64,000 nt of DNA from JAVVEH01 sp032251435 (GCA_032251435.1 JAVVEH010000003.1:99356-163355); one strand, 5' to 3'. Numbered from the stretch's first letter, positions 7,826-18,209 are shown. Numbers and translations are program-made. The notes: a model not told the origin generated them from the letters alone.

Positions 7826-9235
7826 TTACTCTGAGGGAGGGTCAAGTGGCGGTTCCGTCACGCTCTCGGTGACTTCGGGCGCCTTTTTCGGGAAGAAAGA
7901 CCGGAAGAGTCGATTCACGTCATAGCCTGACACGTAAATAATAAACCCGATCAGCGCCACGGCGCAAACCGTCTGCAACACATTGGCGACCTGATGCGGA
8001 ATGCGGCGCCGGATAACCAGTTCCACCACCGCTAACAGAATATGCCCCCCGTCCAGAACGGGAATGGGCATCAAATTCAAGATAGCCAAGCCGAAATTGA
8101 TTAAAATGAGGAACCACAGCAATTTCCGGTAATCACCGTAGCGGGTCACCACATAAAGAATTCTCAAAATACCCACAGGACCGCTCATGTCTTTGGCCCC
8201 CACCTTTGACTGGGGACTGACAACCGCTTTCAATGTGCGCTTGTTTTGGTTAAGGATCTCGATAAACCGCGCCCAGGGATTCACATTGACTAATTCCATC
8301 ACCCGCCCGGGAGTCACGCCGATCAATTTCAACACCTTCCCATTTTCCATCAGCGGCTCGCCGTCCACAAGTTGCTCGCGCGGTTCCAATGTGACGAACC
8401 GGGACTCATGCTGGCCGTCTTGATACTCAATGGTCACCGCCGCCCCGTCCACGTCGCGGAGTTTACGAATAAAATCATCCTTATTCGCCACGGGTTTGCC
8501 ATTCACACTTAACAGGAAGTAGCCCGGTTTTAATCCGGCTTCTTCGGCGGGCATACCGGGGGAAAGCTTTTCGATGATCACCGGCTCTCTCACCTCAAAC
8601 CGCGGAACCGGCAAATCGCCGAAGCGGGGATTACCGTTCGGTTCCAGGGGATAAGTGACCTCAAACCGGTCCCCGTCCCGCTCCAACCCCAAGGTCACGT
8701 CCGTCGTCATCAAAACAATACGCTCGAGCACCGCTTCCCAATACTTGGGAACGGCCTCACCGTTAAGCGTCCAGATAACATCCCTGGGCTTCAACCCGGC
8801 TTTCGCCTCCGCGCTGTCTTCCTCAACAGAATGAACCACATAATGATCCACCGCGACCGGTTTATATTCCCCCACCCGCCACAAAACAGCGGCCAGAATA
8901 AACCCGAGAATAATGTTCGACAGCGGCCCGGCGAAAGCGGTCAGTATCCGGTCCAAGGGTTTGGCGTGAGGCAACGGTTTGCCATCTTTGGAATCCACCG
9001 GCTGGTCACTGGGATCCAACTGAGGCAGGGCGACATACCCCCCGAAGGGAAGCATGCTGATCACGTACTCCACTCCCTTGTAATGGGTCCCCCATAGCTT
9101 CTTCCCGAAACCGATGGAGAATTTTTCGACGTGGAGTTTCCGCCACAGCGCCACGAGAAGATGGCCGAGCTCATGGATGAAGATGCAAAACCCCAATAAA
9201 AAAATAACCGCGATAATAGACAAGATGGAAAGCAA
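7826..9235 (-). CDS. rseP: RseP-type site-2 intramembrane zinc metalloprotease
   Basis: RseP homologues cleave transmembrane anti-sigma factors and clear signal-peptide remnants in the inner membrane. The 469 residues carry HELGH in the first membrane helix (about residue 20), two PDZ domains (roughly 125-205 and 215-300) and the second zinc motif LDGGH near residue 395. The start is TTG at 9235 with AGGAG seven bases upstream; no ATG fits, since HELGH is only about 20 residues in. The C-terminus ends in a Pro/Glu-rich tail. The M18 peptidase follows at 19 bases. Confidence 0.93.
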   Translation of the reverse strand: MLSILSIIAVIFLLGFCIFIHELGHLLVALWRKLHVEKFSIGFGKKLWGTHYKGVEYVISMLPFGGYVALPQLDPSDQPVDSKDGKPLPHAKPLDRILTAFAGPLSNIILGFILAAVLWRVGEYKPVAVDHYVVHSVEEDSAEAKAGLKPRDVIWTLNGEAVPKYWEAVLERIVLMTTDVTLGLERDGDRFEVTYPLEPNGNPRFGDLPVPRFEVREPVIIEKLSPGMPAEEAGLKPGYFLLSVNGKPVANKDDFIRKLRDVDGAAVTIEYQDGQHESRFVTLEPREQLVDGEPLMENGKVLKLIGVTPGRVMELVNVNPWARFIEILNQNKRTLKAVVSPQSKVGAKDMSGPVGILRILYVVTRYGDYRKLLWFLILINFGLAILNLMPIPVLDGGHILLAVVELVIRRRIPHQVANVLQTVCAVALIGFIIYVSGYDVNRLFRSFFPKKAPEVTESVTEPPLDPPSE

Positions 9236-9388
9236 TGGACGCTCCTGTTAACCAGTCAACGAGACAAAACGGCAAAAGAGTCTAAATGTAGCTTTCCCCC
9301 GCTTATCCGCAACCCGGTCGGCGGCGGGAAAGAAGAGACAATAGACACCGAAAACGGGATTTGTTTCCACCTCGCGGACAGATACCCT

Positions 9389-9739
9389 TCATGCGTGGCG
9401 CATGATAACGGCGATAATGACCAGATCCTCATCACCATCATTTTCGACCGCGTGCGCCTCCCCATTTCCCGTCAGAACCGCGTCCCCGGCCTCAATCCGT
9501 GTCCGGGTCTCGCCATCATCGAGAACACCTGCTCCGCTCATCACGATATACACTTCGTCTTCAGCCGCATGGCAGTGGCGCCCCACACTGGCTCCGGGAG
9601 GCACGGTCATCATCGCGCACAACCGGGTTTTGGCGGTGAATTCTCCCGCCGTGAAGAAGTGCCGGAAATGAACCGTTCCCTGTCCCCCGCGCATGTTGTC
9701 ACAATGGTCAACTTTCATATCCGCGCATTTTCGTATCAT
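9389..9739 (-). CDS. Small cupin-domain protein
   Basis: A single cupin barrel fills this 116-residue protein. The first cupin motif is PPGASVGRHCHAAEDEVYIV and the second is IEAGDAVLTGNGEAHAVEN, giving the His/Glu set that normally holds a metal. Function is not assigned; related small cupins are often metal-dependent isomerases or sugar-binding sensors. I chose the ATG at 9739, giving MIRKCADM, because an AGGGT sits at the right distance and family members begin this way. A GTG at 9766 is possible. It lies 33 bases beyond the SUMF1 gene and could share its transcript. Confidence 0.8.
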   Translation of the reverse strand: MIRKCADMKVDHCDNMRGGQGTVHFRHFFTAGEFTAKTRLCAMMTVPPGASVGRHCHAAEDEVYIVMSGAGVLDDGETRTRIEAGDAVLTGNGEAHAVENDGDEDLVIIAVIMRHA

Positions 9740-9772
9740 CGGGAGCACCCTTCTAATTTTTTCCACTCACCA

Positions 9773-12598
9773 TCAAAGGGCGGGCGCCAAAACCACCCGG
9801 AAACCCACATTATTCAGCGGTTCAGCCACAGTGATCTGACGGCGCCAACTGGATCGGCATTGTTCCAGGGAATCCCGCCAGCTCCCTCCCCGGATCACCT
9901 TGTAAATCCCTTTCGGGGGGCCGACAGGATCCGTCTGATCCCCGGCGGAATAGGCATCGTGCCAATCGTGACAGAACTCCCACACGTTCCCGTGCATGTC
10001 ATACAGTCCCCACGGATTGGGTTCGAGCAGTCCTGTCCCGGCCGTATTGCTTGACCGGTTCCCGTGCCAAGCCATGGCTGACGGGTCGCCGGCGAAATCC
10101 TCTGTTGTTCCCGCCCGGCAGGCGAATTCCCATTCCGCTTCCGTCGGCAACCGATACACATACCCATCCGGCAGCCGCCCGCCCTGTCGCTCCCGCCGAG
10201 TGAGCCACTGGCAGAACGCCCAGGCGTTTTTCCAACTGATGTAAACAATGGGGAACCTGTCGCCGTCAGGAACATCTGTTTTCGCCGACAGGTGTTTCAA
10301 ATAGCCCGGTCGGCAATCGGCCGTGCCATCATAGGTGTCTTCCGTGATAAACTGCTTAAATTGGGCGTTCGTGGTTTCGGTCGTGGCCACCCACATGGGG
10401 CGGCTCACGCGTACGGCGTGCGGGGGCTGTTCATCACCGCGCTTGGCGCTTCCCATCATGAAAGACCCGCTGTCCACAGGCGCGAATTCAAGCGTCGTAC
10501 CCGGCACCGTCCACGGCGCGCCGAACCGCGGCGGAGACACAGGAGGGATATCAAGTTCAACCGTCTTCAAGCCCGGGACGGCGGGGCCGTAGCGAAATGT
10601 GACTGGTTTAAAATAAATGCCGTTTTCTTGCGGAAGCCGAAGATCAAAGACGTATTCTTTCCCCGCCGCCAGCCGATACGTCAATGGACTTTCGACGACC
10701 ACCTCCCCCCCCGTGACCGTGATGTCGCATTGGCTGACAGCCTTCCCCCGGCTGGTCACGGAAAACCGCAACCGGGGGAGCAAGCCGTCCTCAGCCAGTT
10801 TCATGGCGTTCTCGCCGACCGGATCACCGGGCCGCAAGCGTAGCATTTCCGTGGCGGCCGTCTTTAACTCTTCCCATTTTTTATCGGCTGTCAACACCGT
10901 TATTTGGCTGACATAATGCGCGTGACAAGCCTGTTCCCACAAGCCCCGGACTTCAGCGTTTTCTTTAAACGCCGGCAAAGCCATCAGGTCATCCAGAGCT
11001 GTCATCGCTTTTCGCCAGTCCCTCTCCTGAACCGCCTCCCGAGCCTCTTTCATCCGCATGGCGTAAACCGCCGCCGACCTTGCCCGCGCCGCTTTTTCCC
11101 AGGCGTCGGCAAGCAACGCCGTGTTGGCTTTCCACAGCTCAGCGGCCTCTTTGAGATTGCCTCCCGTCGCCAATTCAAGCGCTTCGCGGCTGTTCTCTTG
11201 AACCCGTTTCGCCTCAACGGGAGCGTACTCGTTGAGCACCCGCTCGTCAACACCGCCCAAAGCCTTTTCAAATTCAGCCTGAGCCGACTTCATCGCCGCG
11301 AAATCGTTCGCCGTGCCGGCCGCTGTGGTGAACAGATGAGTGGCTTCATCCCAACTCTTGGCCGCCGCGGCCCAGTCTTTCCGCTCAAACGAGTCCGCCG
11401 CGGCCTTTTCTTTGTCCATCGCCTGGTTAAACACATCGCCCGCATATCGGGGGGCGCTGGCGGCGGCCGCCCGGGACTGAGCCAACCCGCACGCTTTTTT
11501 CCCCGCAAGCGCCTTCTCATAATGGTCATGCCGCTCTAGCAGGGCGCCCGCGGCGGCCAGGCACGCCTGGAATTCCACGATCGCTTTTTTATAGTCAGCG
11601 TGTTCAAGATGCAGCGCTCCTTGTTCCTGGCGCTTGCCGACGGCGGCGGCGTCTTCCTTAAACACTGGATTGTCACGTAAGAGGTCCACCGCCTGGCGGA
11701 TGCCGGAGACCTTTTCATTCAGGTCAAGAACCACACTCAGATCCATCGCCTCCACCACGCGCCGCTGCAGATCCAAGGCGCGCTTGTTGCCCGGATCCAC
11801 GGTCAACACCGCTTCAGCCTTTTCCTCCGCGACCCGTAACGCATTGTTTTTGAAGGCTTGGACTCCGTCAAATAGCAATTCAGCAATTTTCTTTTGGCGT
11901 TGCGCCTCCAATGCGGCCTGTTTCTCCGCTTGCGCCGCGCGTTCATGGGCTTCCACCCGACGGCTCCCCCGCTCCCGCACTTCTCCCAAAAGCCAGATTC
12001 CATTCATCACGACCGCGCCAACCGCAAGCAGAATCACGGCCACCATCCACCCCCGCCTTTTTCCTCCGCCGACGGGCGCGGCGGCCGCGGGCGGGGCGGC
12101 GATGACAGGCTTGTTTTCCTTGACCACAACGCGGCTTACAGACTGGTCGCCAAGGAAAAAATCATCGTCATCATCATCTGAAGACGGCGCCTGGCGGGCC
12201 CGCTCATCGGCTTCAACCGCCACTTTCAGGACAAGATCCCGGGTCGGCATGTCAATGTTGGCGGTCTGCACGCCCCCGCCCGGGAAAAACACACCTTCGG
12301 CGGCTTTGAAACCAATCATGTCCACGACCGCGTCGACACCGCGCTTAATCCCCTGACGAGCGTAGTACGCTTCCCCGTCACGGAAACAAATCACGCCCCG
12401 TTCCCCCAGGACATTTTTCGGATCCACCTCCAGTTGACCGGTGTGCCGGGAAAAATTCAGGTATTGAATCACATTGGGCAATTCACCTGAACCCGTTTGA
12501 AAAACCATCACTCCCTCGCTGTTCACGGTGCCGCCGCGCGGCGAGGCGGCGGAGGGAATCTCAGGAGTGGGAATGCCTTGGGTGTTCATATCAGCCAT
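9773..12598 (-). CDS. DUF4388 / transmembrane / SUMF1-domain protein
   Basis: This protein has about 941 residues. Residues 25-120 resemble DUF4388, with GVICFRDGEAYYA and a preceding GQLEVD strand. A basic segment leads into one transmembrane helix near 180-200 (GWMVAVILLAVGAVVMNGIW). A long alanine/glutamate-rich helical region follows to about 680, probably TPR-like or coiled. The C-terminal 240 residues are a formylglycine-generating-enzyme (SUMF1) fold with MMGS, LPTEAEWEFACRAG, GNVWEFCHDW and RGGSWRD. The paired active-site cysteines of true FGE are not evident, so a structural or binding role is more likely than sulfatase activation. The start is uncertain: TTG 12613, ATG 12598 or ATG 12589. 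It is divergent from the large secreted protein at 12795. Confidence 0.8.
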   Translation of the reverse strand: MADMNTQGIPTPEIPSAASPRGGTVNSEGVMVFQTGSGELPNVIQYLNFSRHTGQLEVDPKNVLGERGVICFRDGEAYYARQGIKRGVDAVVDMIGFKAAEGVFFPGGGVQTANIDMPTRDLVLKVAVEADERARQAPSSDDDDDDFFLGDQSVSRVVVKENKPVIAAPPAAAAPVGGGKRRGWMVAVILLAVGAVVMNGIWLLGEVRERGSRRVEAHERAAQAEKQAALEAQRQKKIAELLFDGVQAFKNNALRVAEEKAEAVLTVDPGNKRALDLQRRVVEAMDLSVVLDLNEKVSGIRQAVDLLRDNPVFKEDAAAVGKRQEQGALHLEHADYKKAIVEFQACLAAAGALLERHDHYEKALAGKKACGLAQSRAAAASAPRYAGDVFNQAMDKEKAAADSFERKDWAAAAKSWDEATHLFTTAAGTANDFAAMKSAQAEFEKALGGVDERVLNEYAPVEAKRVQENSREALELATGGNLKEAAELWKANTALLADAWEKAARARSAAVYAMRMKEAREAVQERDWRKAMTALDDLMALPAFKENAEVRGLWEQACHAHYVSQITVLTADKKWEELKTAATEMLRLRPGDPVGENAMKLAEDGLLPRLRFSVTSRGKAVSQCDITVTGGEVVVESPLTYRLAAGKEYVFDLRLPQENGIYFKPVTFRYGPAVPGLKTVELDIPPVSPPRFGAPWTVPGTTLEFAPVDSGSFMMGSAKRGDEQPPHAVRVSRPMWVATTETTNAQFKQFITEDTYDGTADCRPGYLKHLSAKTDVPDGDRFPIVYISWKNAWAFCQWLTRRERQGGRLPDGYVYRLPTEAEWEFACRAGTTEDFAGDPSAMAWHGNRSSNTAGTGLLEPNPWGLYDMHGNVWEFCHDWHDAYSAGDQTDPVGPPKGIYKVIRGGSWRDSLEQCRSSWRRQITVAEPLNNVGFRVVLAPAL

Positions 12599-12794
12599 GG
12601 GCCGGTTAATCAAGTGCCTGAATCAGGTTTGGGAAACGCGTCGATAACGGCGATTACTATATAAACATCTTAACGTTTCTCCACTCTCTGTGCGATAAAA
12701 CATTCCGCCATCGTTTAGTTGTCACTTTCATCCATCCGTGATACATTGCCCCCACAGGACGGATGACGGACAAAACCACAGGAGCCATGTTATC

Positions 12795-15700
12795 ATGAGA
12801 CATCTAATCACCTGCGTGACTGTTTCCATTTTATACGCGGCGGTCATGAACCATGCGGACGGACTGGACATCGTCGGGGAAACCACCGCTGTCACACATG
12901 AGAAATCCGGACTGACGGTGCTGAAAGGCCGCGTTCTTTTGCCCTCCCGCGGAGAATGGTACGCCGCGCCGGGGAAACCCGCGGATTCCGCGTTCCGGCA
13001 ACTGGTCTTGCTCCCTCCGGAAGACCTGCATGACAAACAATTGGGAGAACGGGCCAAGGAAATCCAACGGCAACGACGGCTGCGTGATTCACGTTACGCC
13101 ATTACCGCGTTCTGGTGGCCCCTGTTGAGTCACGCCCGGGACCATGAGGGGGATCTGCCGGCTGATTTACATGACCCGGCTCTAAAACCGAGTCAACACT
13201 TTCAGAACACGCTGAACAAGTCCGCTTATCCCAAGCACCCTGGCCGTCCGCCCGCGCCTTACTACGCGTTGCTGAAGGACGTGAAGATCATCTTCAAAAA
13301 AAATGACCGGCACCCTGACTACCTCTGGCCGGAAAACAGCGCGCCCATGGTTGTTGAACTGCACCCGTTGCTCGATGACGGACTCCATTGGGTCCTGCAT
13401 ACGGACGGCACAGCCAAACGAGTGAATATCGATCACCAATTAATGGCCGCCAATCGGTTGGAAATCACCCCCTTTCATCACGAAGAAACATCACCCCGCC
13501 GCGACGACCGGGTCGCTTACAGCGTTTACGCCCTGGCGGCGCCCGGAAAGAACGAAACGTTCCACATTATTAACAGCGAAACCGAGGAAAGACGGGACTG
13601 CCAATGGCGGACCGCGGACGCGGGAAACGGTCAACCTGAAGACATAGCCACGTGGGCCGAAAGCATGGTGGATTGGTGGAGCGGACTGGCGATTGACTAT
13701 GACGCCCCGATCTATAAAAACTGGACTGAGATGTACGTGTCCCTATTCGACTTGAGCAACGATAACACAGGTGGGAGCGGCCGGAGGAACAACCGCGGCG
13801 CCACCACCGACATGTTTAATGTGCTCGGCGGGCGGGCCGCCATGCGGGAAACACTGCAACTTCAGGCGCTGAGTCTGAATGAGAAAACACATCACGGCAA
13901 GCCCCCTGTCGCCCTCGCCGACATTCACGGGGTCCAGGTGAAATCTCACCCGTTCACGGAAATGCTGGGGAATGATCCCGGGGGACGGCTGGCCATCGCC
14001 GACTGTGTGCCGGTCGACCGCTTTTTTCTCCACATCGCGGACCCCGCGGCTCTGACCCCGCTGCTGGGCGGGGGATCGGAATTCATCAGCAAAGTCGGGG
14101 CTGGGGCGCTGGGAAGGGCCTTGGATTATGACTTGCAAGATCGCTATTTCGCCCGGCTCGGAGTGACCCGGGACTGGCTCAAACAATTGCTGGAAAGCGG
14201 TTTGGTGAAGGAAATCGCGGTCACCGCGCCGGATTTATTTTTTGTTGACGGCACGGATGTGACCGCTATCGTCCACGTCTCAAACACCCGCTTACTCACT
14301 CCCTTGCTCACAATTTTGGGAATGAACGAGGTCAAAGAGGGCGCGCCGCGGTCCATTAAAACAGCCTCAGGCCACACCGCTTACTGGGCCGTCGCCGATG
14401 GCAAAATCATCGCCAGCACCCGGTCCAGGGAGCTGGAGCGGGTGATGGAAAAAATCGCCGCCAAGGGAGCGGACAGCTTGGGACAAAGTGATGAATTTAA
14501 ATACATGCTGACCCAACTGCCCGAGACGGAAAACACAACAGTTTACGCCTACTTTTCAGATCCGTTCATCCGGCGGCTGGTGGGACCGGACGTGAAAATC
14601 GCCCAATTGCGGCGATTGCGGGAAACAGCTAAACTGCACGCGGTGACCGCCGCCGCGCTGCTGTGGCGGGCCCAGGGCCGGGAGGGCGTTCCCACTGTGG
14701 ACACCCTCGTGGCCAAAGGCTACCTTCCCGACACGGCGGACTATTCGGGAATCAGCCTGGAGGAAAATCTGGTCGCCCGGTCGGAAACCAACGGCGTGTT
14801 GGCTGACCCCGGCACGCTGGCTGACCACCCCGTGGATCAGGCCACCGCCGCGGAAGCCGCGGCGTATAAAATGTATGTGGACAATTATGCCCGCTTCTGG
14901 CGCCGCTTTTTCGACCCCATCGCCATCAGAATTGACCAGACTGGAGACCGTGATTTTGACGTGGAAACCTTCATTCTCCCGCTCATTGACAACTCGCTCT
15001 ACAATGGCTTGAAAGACGTTGTCGGCGGCGGTGAACACGCGCCCCCTATCCGGATTCCACAGATCAGTCCAGCCCCGGTGGCCTTGCTTTCTTTAAACCT
15101 CTCCGAAAAGGTCTGGGTGGATTTTCTAGGAGATGTCCTGGATGAGTTTGTCCACAATGATCCTGACATATTAGCCGCGGTGGATGATCTCGGGCCGGCT
15201 GTCCATGTCGCCATTCATGATTCTGACCCGATTATCGCCTTCGGCAGTGGCGAACTGCTCGGGATGGGAGGCAATTTGCGGGGGTTCAACGACGACATGC
15301 TGGGCATCCCGCTGATGATTTCTCTATTGACACGGCCGACCACCATCATTGTGGAGCTGCGTGATGAAGAAGCGGTCCGCCGGGTTTTGAAAGACGGGTA
15401 TCTCGCGGACATCCTCCCATTCGGCGGAGATGTGGGCGCGGTGGATTATTACCGAATCCGGGGAAAAGACGCCTGGGTATGCGGTTTTTCATTTTTCGGA
15501 ATCAGCCTCCGGTTTCAGTTGGAGATTCAAAACAGCTATCTGATGATCAGCAATTTGCCATGGGGACCGGACATCAACCTGGGTGTGTCCGCGGCCCCTG
15601 ACCTCGTTCAGGCGGAATTAAGCTTGAACCCGGCCGCCGCGGAACACCAACTGGCCGCCATGTTCACCGCCGCGCAAGAACGCCAACGCCATATCGCCAT

Positions 15701-16001
15701 GGAGGGTATCGCCTGCCTGGCCCCCTTGATTGAAGAGGGAAATTCCGTAACGGAGGCGGTGACAATCCATCGCCGGCTTTTCGGCTTTACCCCGGTCCAT
15801 CCAGACGGCGGCATGTGGATTGTCAAAGACGGCGAATTGGAAAGCTCCGTCTACGGCGCCCCCTTCCTGAAACAACAGCCCGCGCACACCGCGGGAGACC
15901 GGCGATTCGGCCTGTTGCAGGGAGTCGGAACTGTCAGGGTCGGCGCGCGGTTTGAGGATGACGGCTTACGCGCCCGGGTCCGCTGGTCCTTTGACCGGTA
16001 A
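12795..16001 (+). CDS. Large secreted protein of unknown function
   Basis: I do not recognise this 1,068-residue protein. The ATG at 12795 has GGAG at a good distance and gives a short signal peptide (about 22 residues, MRHLITCVTVSILYAAV). The body is mixed, without obvious repeats or transmembrane helices. Segments such as TAYWAVADGKIIASTRSREL followed by a per-residue score-like domain recall DUF3352-type secreted proteins, but that is only a weak likeness. It is likely periplasmic or on the surface. The 196-base gap with the divergent SUMF1 protein must hold both promoters, so the two may be co-regulated. The end converges on a lipoprotein gene. Confidence 0.75.
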   Translation: MRHLITCVTVSILYAAVMNHADGLDIVGETTAVTHEKSGLTVLKGRVLLPSRGEWYAAPGKPADSAFRQLVLLPPEDLHDKQLGERAKEIQRQRRLRDSRYAITAFWWPLLSHARDHEGDLPADLHDPALKPSQHFQNTLNKSAYPKHPGRPPAPYYALLKDVKIIFKKNDRHPDYLWPENSAPMVVELHPLLDDGLHWVLHTDGTAKRVNIDHQLMAANRLEITPFHHEETSPRRDDRVAYSVYALAAPGKNETFHIINSETEERRDCQWRTADAGNGQPEDIATWAESMVDWWSGLAIDYDAPIYKNWTEMYVSLFDLSNDNTGGSGRRNNRGATTDMFNVLGGRAAMRETLQLQALSLNEKTHHGKPPVALADIHGVQVKSHPFTEMLGNDPGGRLAIADCVPVDRFFLHIADPAALTPLLGGGSEFISKVGAGALGRALDYDLQDRYFARLGVTRDWLKQLLESGLVKEIAVTAPDLFFVDGTDVTAIVHVSNTRLLTPLLTILGMNEVKEGAPRSIKTASGHTAYWAVADGKIIASTRSRELERVMEKIAAKGADSLGQSDEFKYMLTQLPETENTTVYAYFSDPFIRRLVGPDVKIAQLRRLRETAKLHAVTAAALLWRAQGREGVPTVDTLVAKGYLPDTADYSGISLEENLVARSETNGVLADPGTLADHPVDQATAAEAAAYKMYVDNYARFWRRFFDPIAIRIDQTGDRDFDVETFILPLIDNSLYNGLKDVVGGGEHAPPIRIPQISPAPVALLSLNLSEKVWVDFLGDVLDEFVHNDPDILAAVDDLGPAVHVAIHDSDPIIAFGSGELLGMGGNLRGFNDDMLGIPLMISLLTRPTTIIVELRDEEAVRRVLKDGYLADILPFGGDVGAVDYYRIRGKDAWVCGFSFFGISLRFQLEIQNSYLMISNLPWGPDINLGVSAAPDLVQAELSLNPAAAEHQLAAMFTAAQERQRHIAMEGIACLAPLIEEGNSVTEAVTIHRRLFGFTPVHPDGGMWIVKDGELESSVYGAPFLKQQPAHTAGDRRFGLLQGVGTVRVGARFEDDGLRARVRWSFDR

Positions 16002-16065
16002 AAACGCGCCGGGCATCGCGGATGAGTGGACCGGTAGCGCCGCGCCCGCGTCCTCCTCTCCGCCA

Positions 16066-17145
16066 TCAGTCGGCGCCCGTCAAAAACACCGCGCGAAAAG
16101 GCAAAGACACCTGTTTTCCAGGCATGGAAACAGTCAACATCAAGGTCTCTTTCAGGGATGTCAGATCGGCTTTATCAACCGGCAAAGACACCGTTCGCCC
16201 CTCTTTCGGCGCGTCAATCACCCCCAGACTTCGGTCATTCAGCGCCACCGAGAAAGATCCCGCCGCTGCCCACACAATCAGCCGCAACGATGATTTTTCA
16301 GTTATGTTTCCCACGCCCGGCGCGCTCAACCGGAAGGTTGTCCGCGCCATGTTATCAGACTCCAGCGCCGCGGCGGGAAAGATTCGTCGGGGGATTGTTT
16401 CCCATGGGTCATTTTTCGGCGCCGACTCACCCCCGTCCGCCGCCATCCGGGTGAGGATTTGGGGCATGTCAAAGAAATCCACCAAAACGTGGTCATCGCC
16501 TGTCACTTGGAGCAAATCCAGCCCCGTGACATCGTAGGTCTGACGTTCTTGATTTTCCAGCAGCGGGAGTTTTTTTGACAAAATCGGCCGGCATTCGGAT
16601 CGAAACATCTTCAGGTTTCGCGCTTCAGCCAAAAAGGCCTGGGCCTTGATATCGCCGACGGCCACACCGTTTCCCAATCTAACCGCCCGTTCAGTCAAAA
16701 CCGCGTGTTCCGCCGCCAACGTGTAACACTCAACAATCGCCCTGTCCTCTGGGCTGGAAGTCTCCACAAGCAGCGCCTGCAGACGGGAGCGGCTGGACAG
16801 CGGCTTTTCCATGGGCAGCATCGTCTCAATGCCGGCGTAAAAATCCCGACGGGGATTGGCGGATTTCCGCGATGCCCGCGCCACCGCCCGGCGCCATCGC
16901 CGCCAATGCTCCGCTTCTTTTTCCAAAGCCTGAGCCGCCTTCCCCCGCCTGGAACCATCCATCGTCCTGTGCCCGGCGGTGCCGGCGTTCAACAACATCC
17001 CATACCAGGCATTGGCGGCTTCCGCCGCGTCCGCCCGCGTCATGGAGCCTTCGTATCCCGGGTCATGAGCGGTCAGGCAGCCAGTCAGGACAAGCCCTGT
17101 CACCGCGACGCGGAAAGCGTCCCTGATGATTGGCCGCGCGCTCAA
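16066..17145 (-). CDS. Putative lipoprotein of unknown function
   Basis: About 359 residues with a lipoprotein-type start: a positively charged segment, VAVTGLVLTGC, then lipid-attachable Cys (lipobox LTGC). I prefer a TTG start at 17145 because it overlaps the upstream stop codon as TTGA and sits behind GGAGAG; this gives a normal 20-residue signal. The ATG at 17175 would make an N-region of about 30 residues. The middle is alpha-helical and arginine-rich; the C-terminal third looks beta-rich (SLRLIVWAAAGSFSVALNDR). No family recognised. It probably sits in one operon with the prenyl synthase and the nucleotide-sugar dehydrogenase upstream. Confidence 0.7.
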   Translation of the reverse strand: MSARPIIRDAFRVAVTGLVLTGCLTAHDPGYEGSMTRADAAEAANAWYGMLLNAGTAGHRTMDGSRRGKAAQALEKEAEHWRRWRRAVARASRKSANPRRDFYAGIETMLPMEKPLSSRSRLQALLVETSSPEDRAIVECYTLAAEHAVLTERAVRLGNGVAVGDIKAQAFLAEARNLKMFRSECRPILSKKLPLLENQERQTYDVTGLDLLQVTGDDHVLVDFFDMPQILTRMAADGGESAPKNDPWETIPRRIFPAAALESDNMARTTFRLSAPGVGNITEKSSLRLIVWAAAGSFSVALNDRSLGVIDAPKEGRTVSLPVDKADLTSLKETLMLTVSMPGKQVSLPFRAVFLTGAD

Positions 17146-18209
17146 AAGTCTCTCCGCGTCAAAAACGCCAGCCATTCTTGCAAGTTTTCCCGTGCGGGTG
17201 AGGGAGGAAACGCGGCGGCCAAATGCTTTTCCGCGGACTCCGCGACACCGTCGGCTTCAGCCTGCAAAACCGCTTGCGCTCCACAATCAATGATCACGTT
17301 TTGGCACCGCCTTAACTCGTCTTGAGTCAATGGCCGTCCGCACCCTAGAAGCGCCCGCAATGGATCTAATTGAGAAGGTGACGCCATCGTCATCGTCCGG
17401 GTCAGCAACAGCGTCCGCTTGCCTTCACTGATATCCGATCCGACCGGTTTGCCCAGTTTTTTCTCATCGGCGAACACGCCTAACAGATCGTCTTTAATCT
17501 GAAAGGCCACACCGGCTTCGGCGGCGAATTTGCCGGCGTTCACAACCTGCTCGTGGGTTGTGTCCGCCGCTCCGCGGCCAATCATGACACCCGCTTCCGC
17601 GGCGAATTGCAAAAGCGCCCCCGTTTTGAGAAACATCATCCGCCGGATATCTTCCGGGGACACATCATCCCGAAGTTCAAAGGTCACATCCAACGCCTCA
17701 CCGCTGATCAGTCCCGGTGTCAGCCAATGGCTCATGCGCCGGATCAACGTGAGAACGACCTCCGGAGCGACGCCTCTTTCCACGGACCGGGCCAGACAGT
17801 CCACGCTCCATCCATGCAAAACATCCCCGGCCAAAATAGCCATATTGGCGCCAAAGGTCCGCCGTCGTTGTTCCGAGGCTCCCGGCAAACGCCTGCCCTC
17901 TTCAGCCAGAACAACGTGACATGTCGGAGCCCCGCGGCGAATGGAATCATGATCGATAATATCGTCGTGGATCAGCGTCCAGTTGTGATAGAGTTCCACG
18001 GCCAGGGCCGCGTCCCAGGCTTGATCCACATCTCCCCCGGCCGCCTCACAACACCACACCAGCAACGCCGGGCGCAACCGTTTGCCGCCGCTGGCGGGAT
18101 AGGCGGCCATCGCCCGTCCCAAATAATCGGGCAGCACGGTTCCCGGCAAGGTTTCCGCTTGGATCATCTCATCAATACGATCACTGACGCGCGCGCGGCT
18201 GGTCATCAT
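17142..18209 (-). CDS. Polyprenyl (all-trans) diphosphate synthase
   Basis: This trans-prenyltransferase family enzyme condenses isopentenyl diphosphate onto allylic diphosphates to make FPP/GGPP or the long chains of quinones and carrier lipids. First aspartate-rich motif: LIHDDIIDHDSIRRG. The second is KDDLLGVFAD, in the DDLLG form, preceded by FQI. GGKRLRP near the N-terminus binds diphosphate. Product length cannot be read safely. The ATG at 18209 has GGGTGA upstream and gives 355 residues; an upstream ATG at 18266 would overlap the previous gene by 41 bases and lacks a site. It is followed by the lipoprotein gene with a four-base overlap. Confidence 0.88.
   Translation of the reverse strand: MMTSRARVSDRIDEMIQAETLPGTVLPDYLGRAMAAYPASGGKRLRPALLVWCCEAAGGDVDQAWDAALAVELYHNWTLIHDDIIDHDSIRRGAPTCHVVLAEEGRRLPGASEQRRRTFGANMAILAGDVLHGWSVDCLARSVERGVAPEVVLTLIRRMSHWLTPGLISGEALDVTFELRDDVSPEDIRRMMFLKTGALLQFAAEAGVMIGRGAADTTHEQVVNAGKFAAEAGVAFQIKDDLLGVFADEKKLGKPVGSDISEGKRTLLLTRTMTMASPSQLDPLRALLGCGRPLTQDELRRCQNVIIDCGAQAVLQAEADGVAESAEKHLAAAFPPSPARENLQEWLAFLTRRDF

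Noticed and set aside
9256..9465. Small minus-strand gene between rseP and the cupin
   Set aside because: It overlaps the cupin gene in another frame and has no site or likeness.
16705..17325. 206-residue plus-strand frame
   Set aside because: Antisense of the lipoprotein and prenyl synthase genes.
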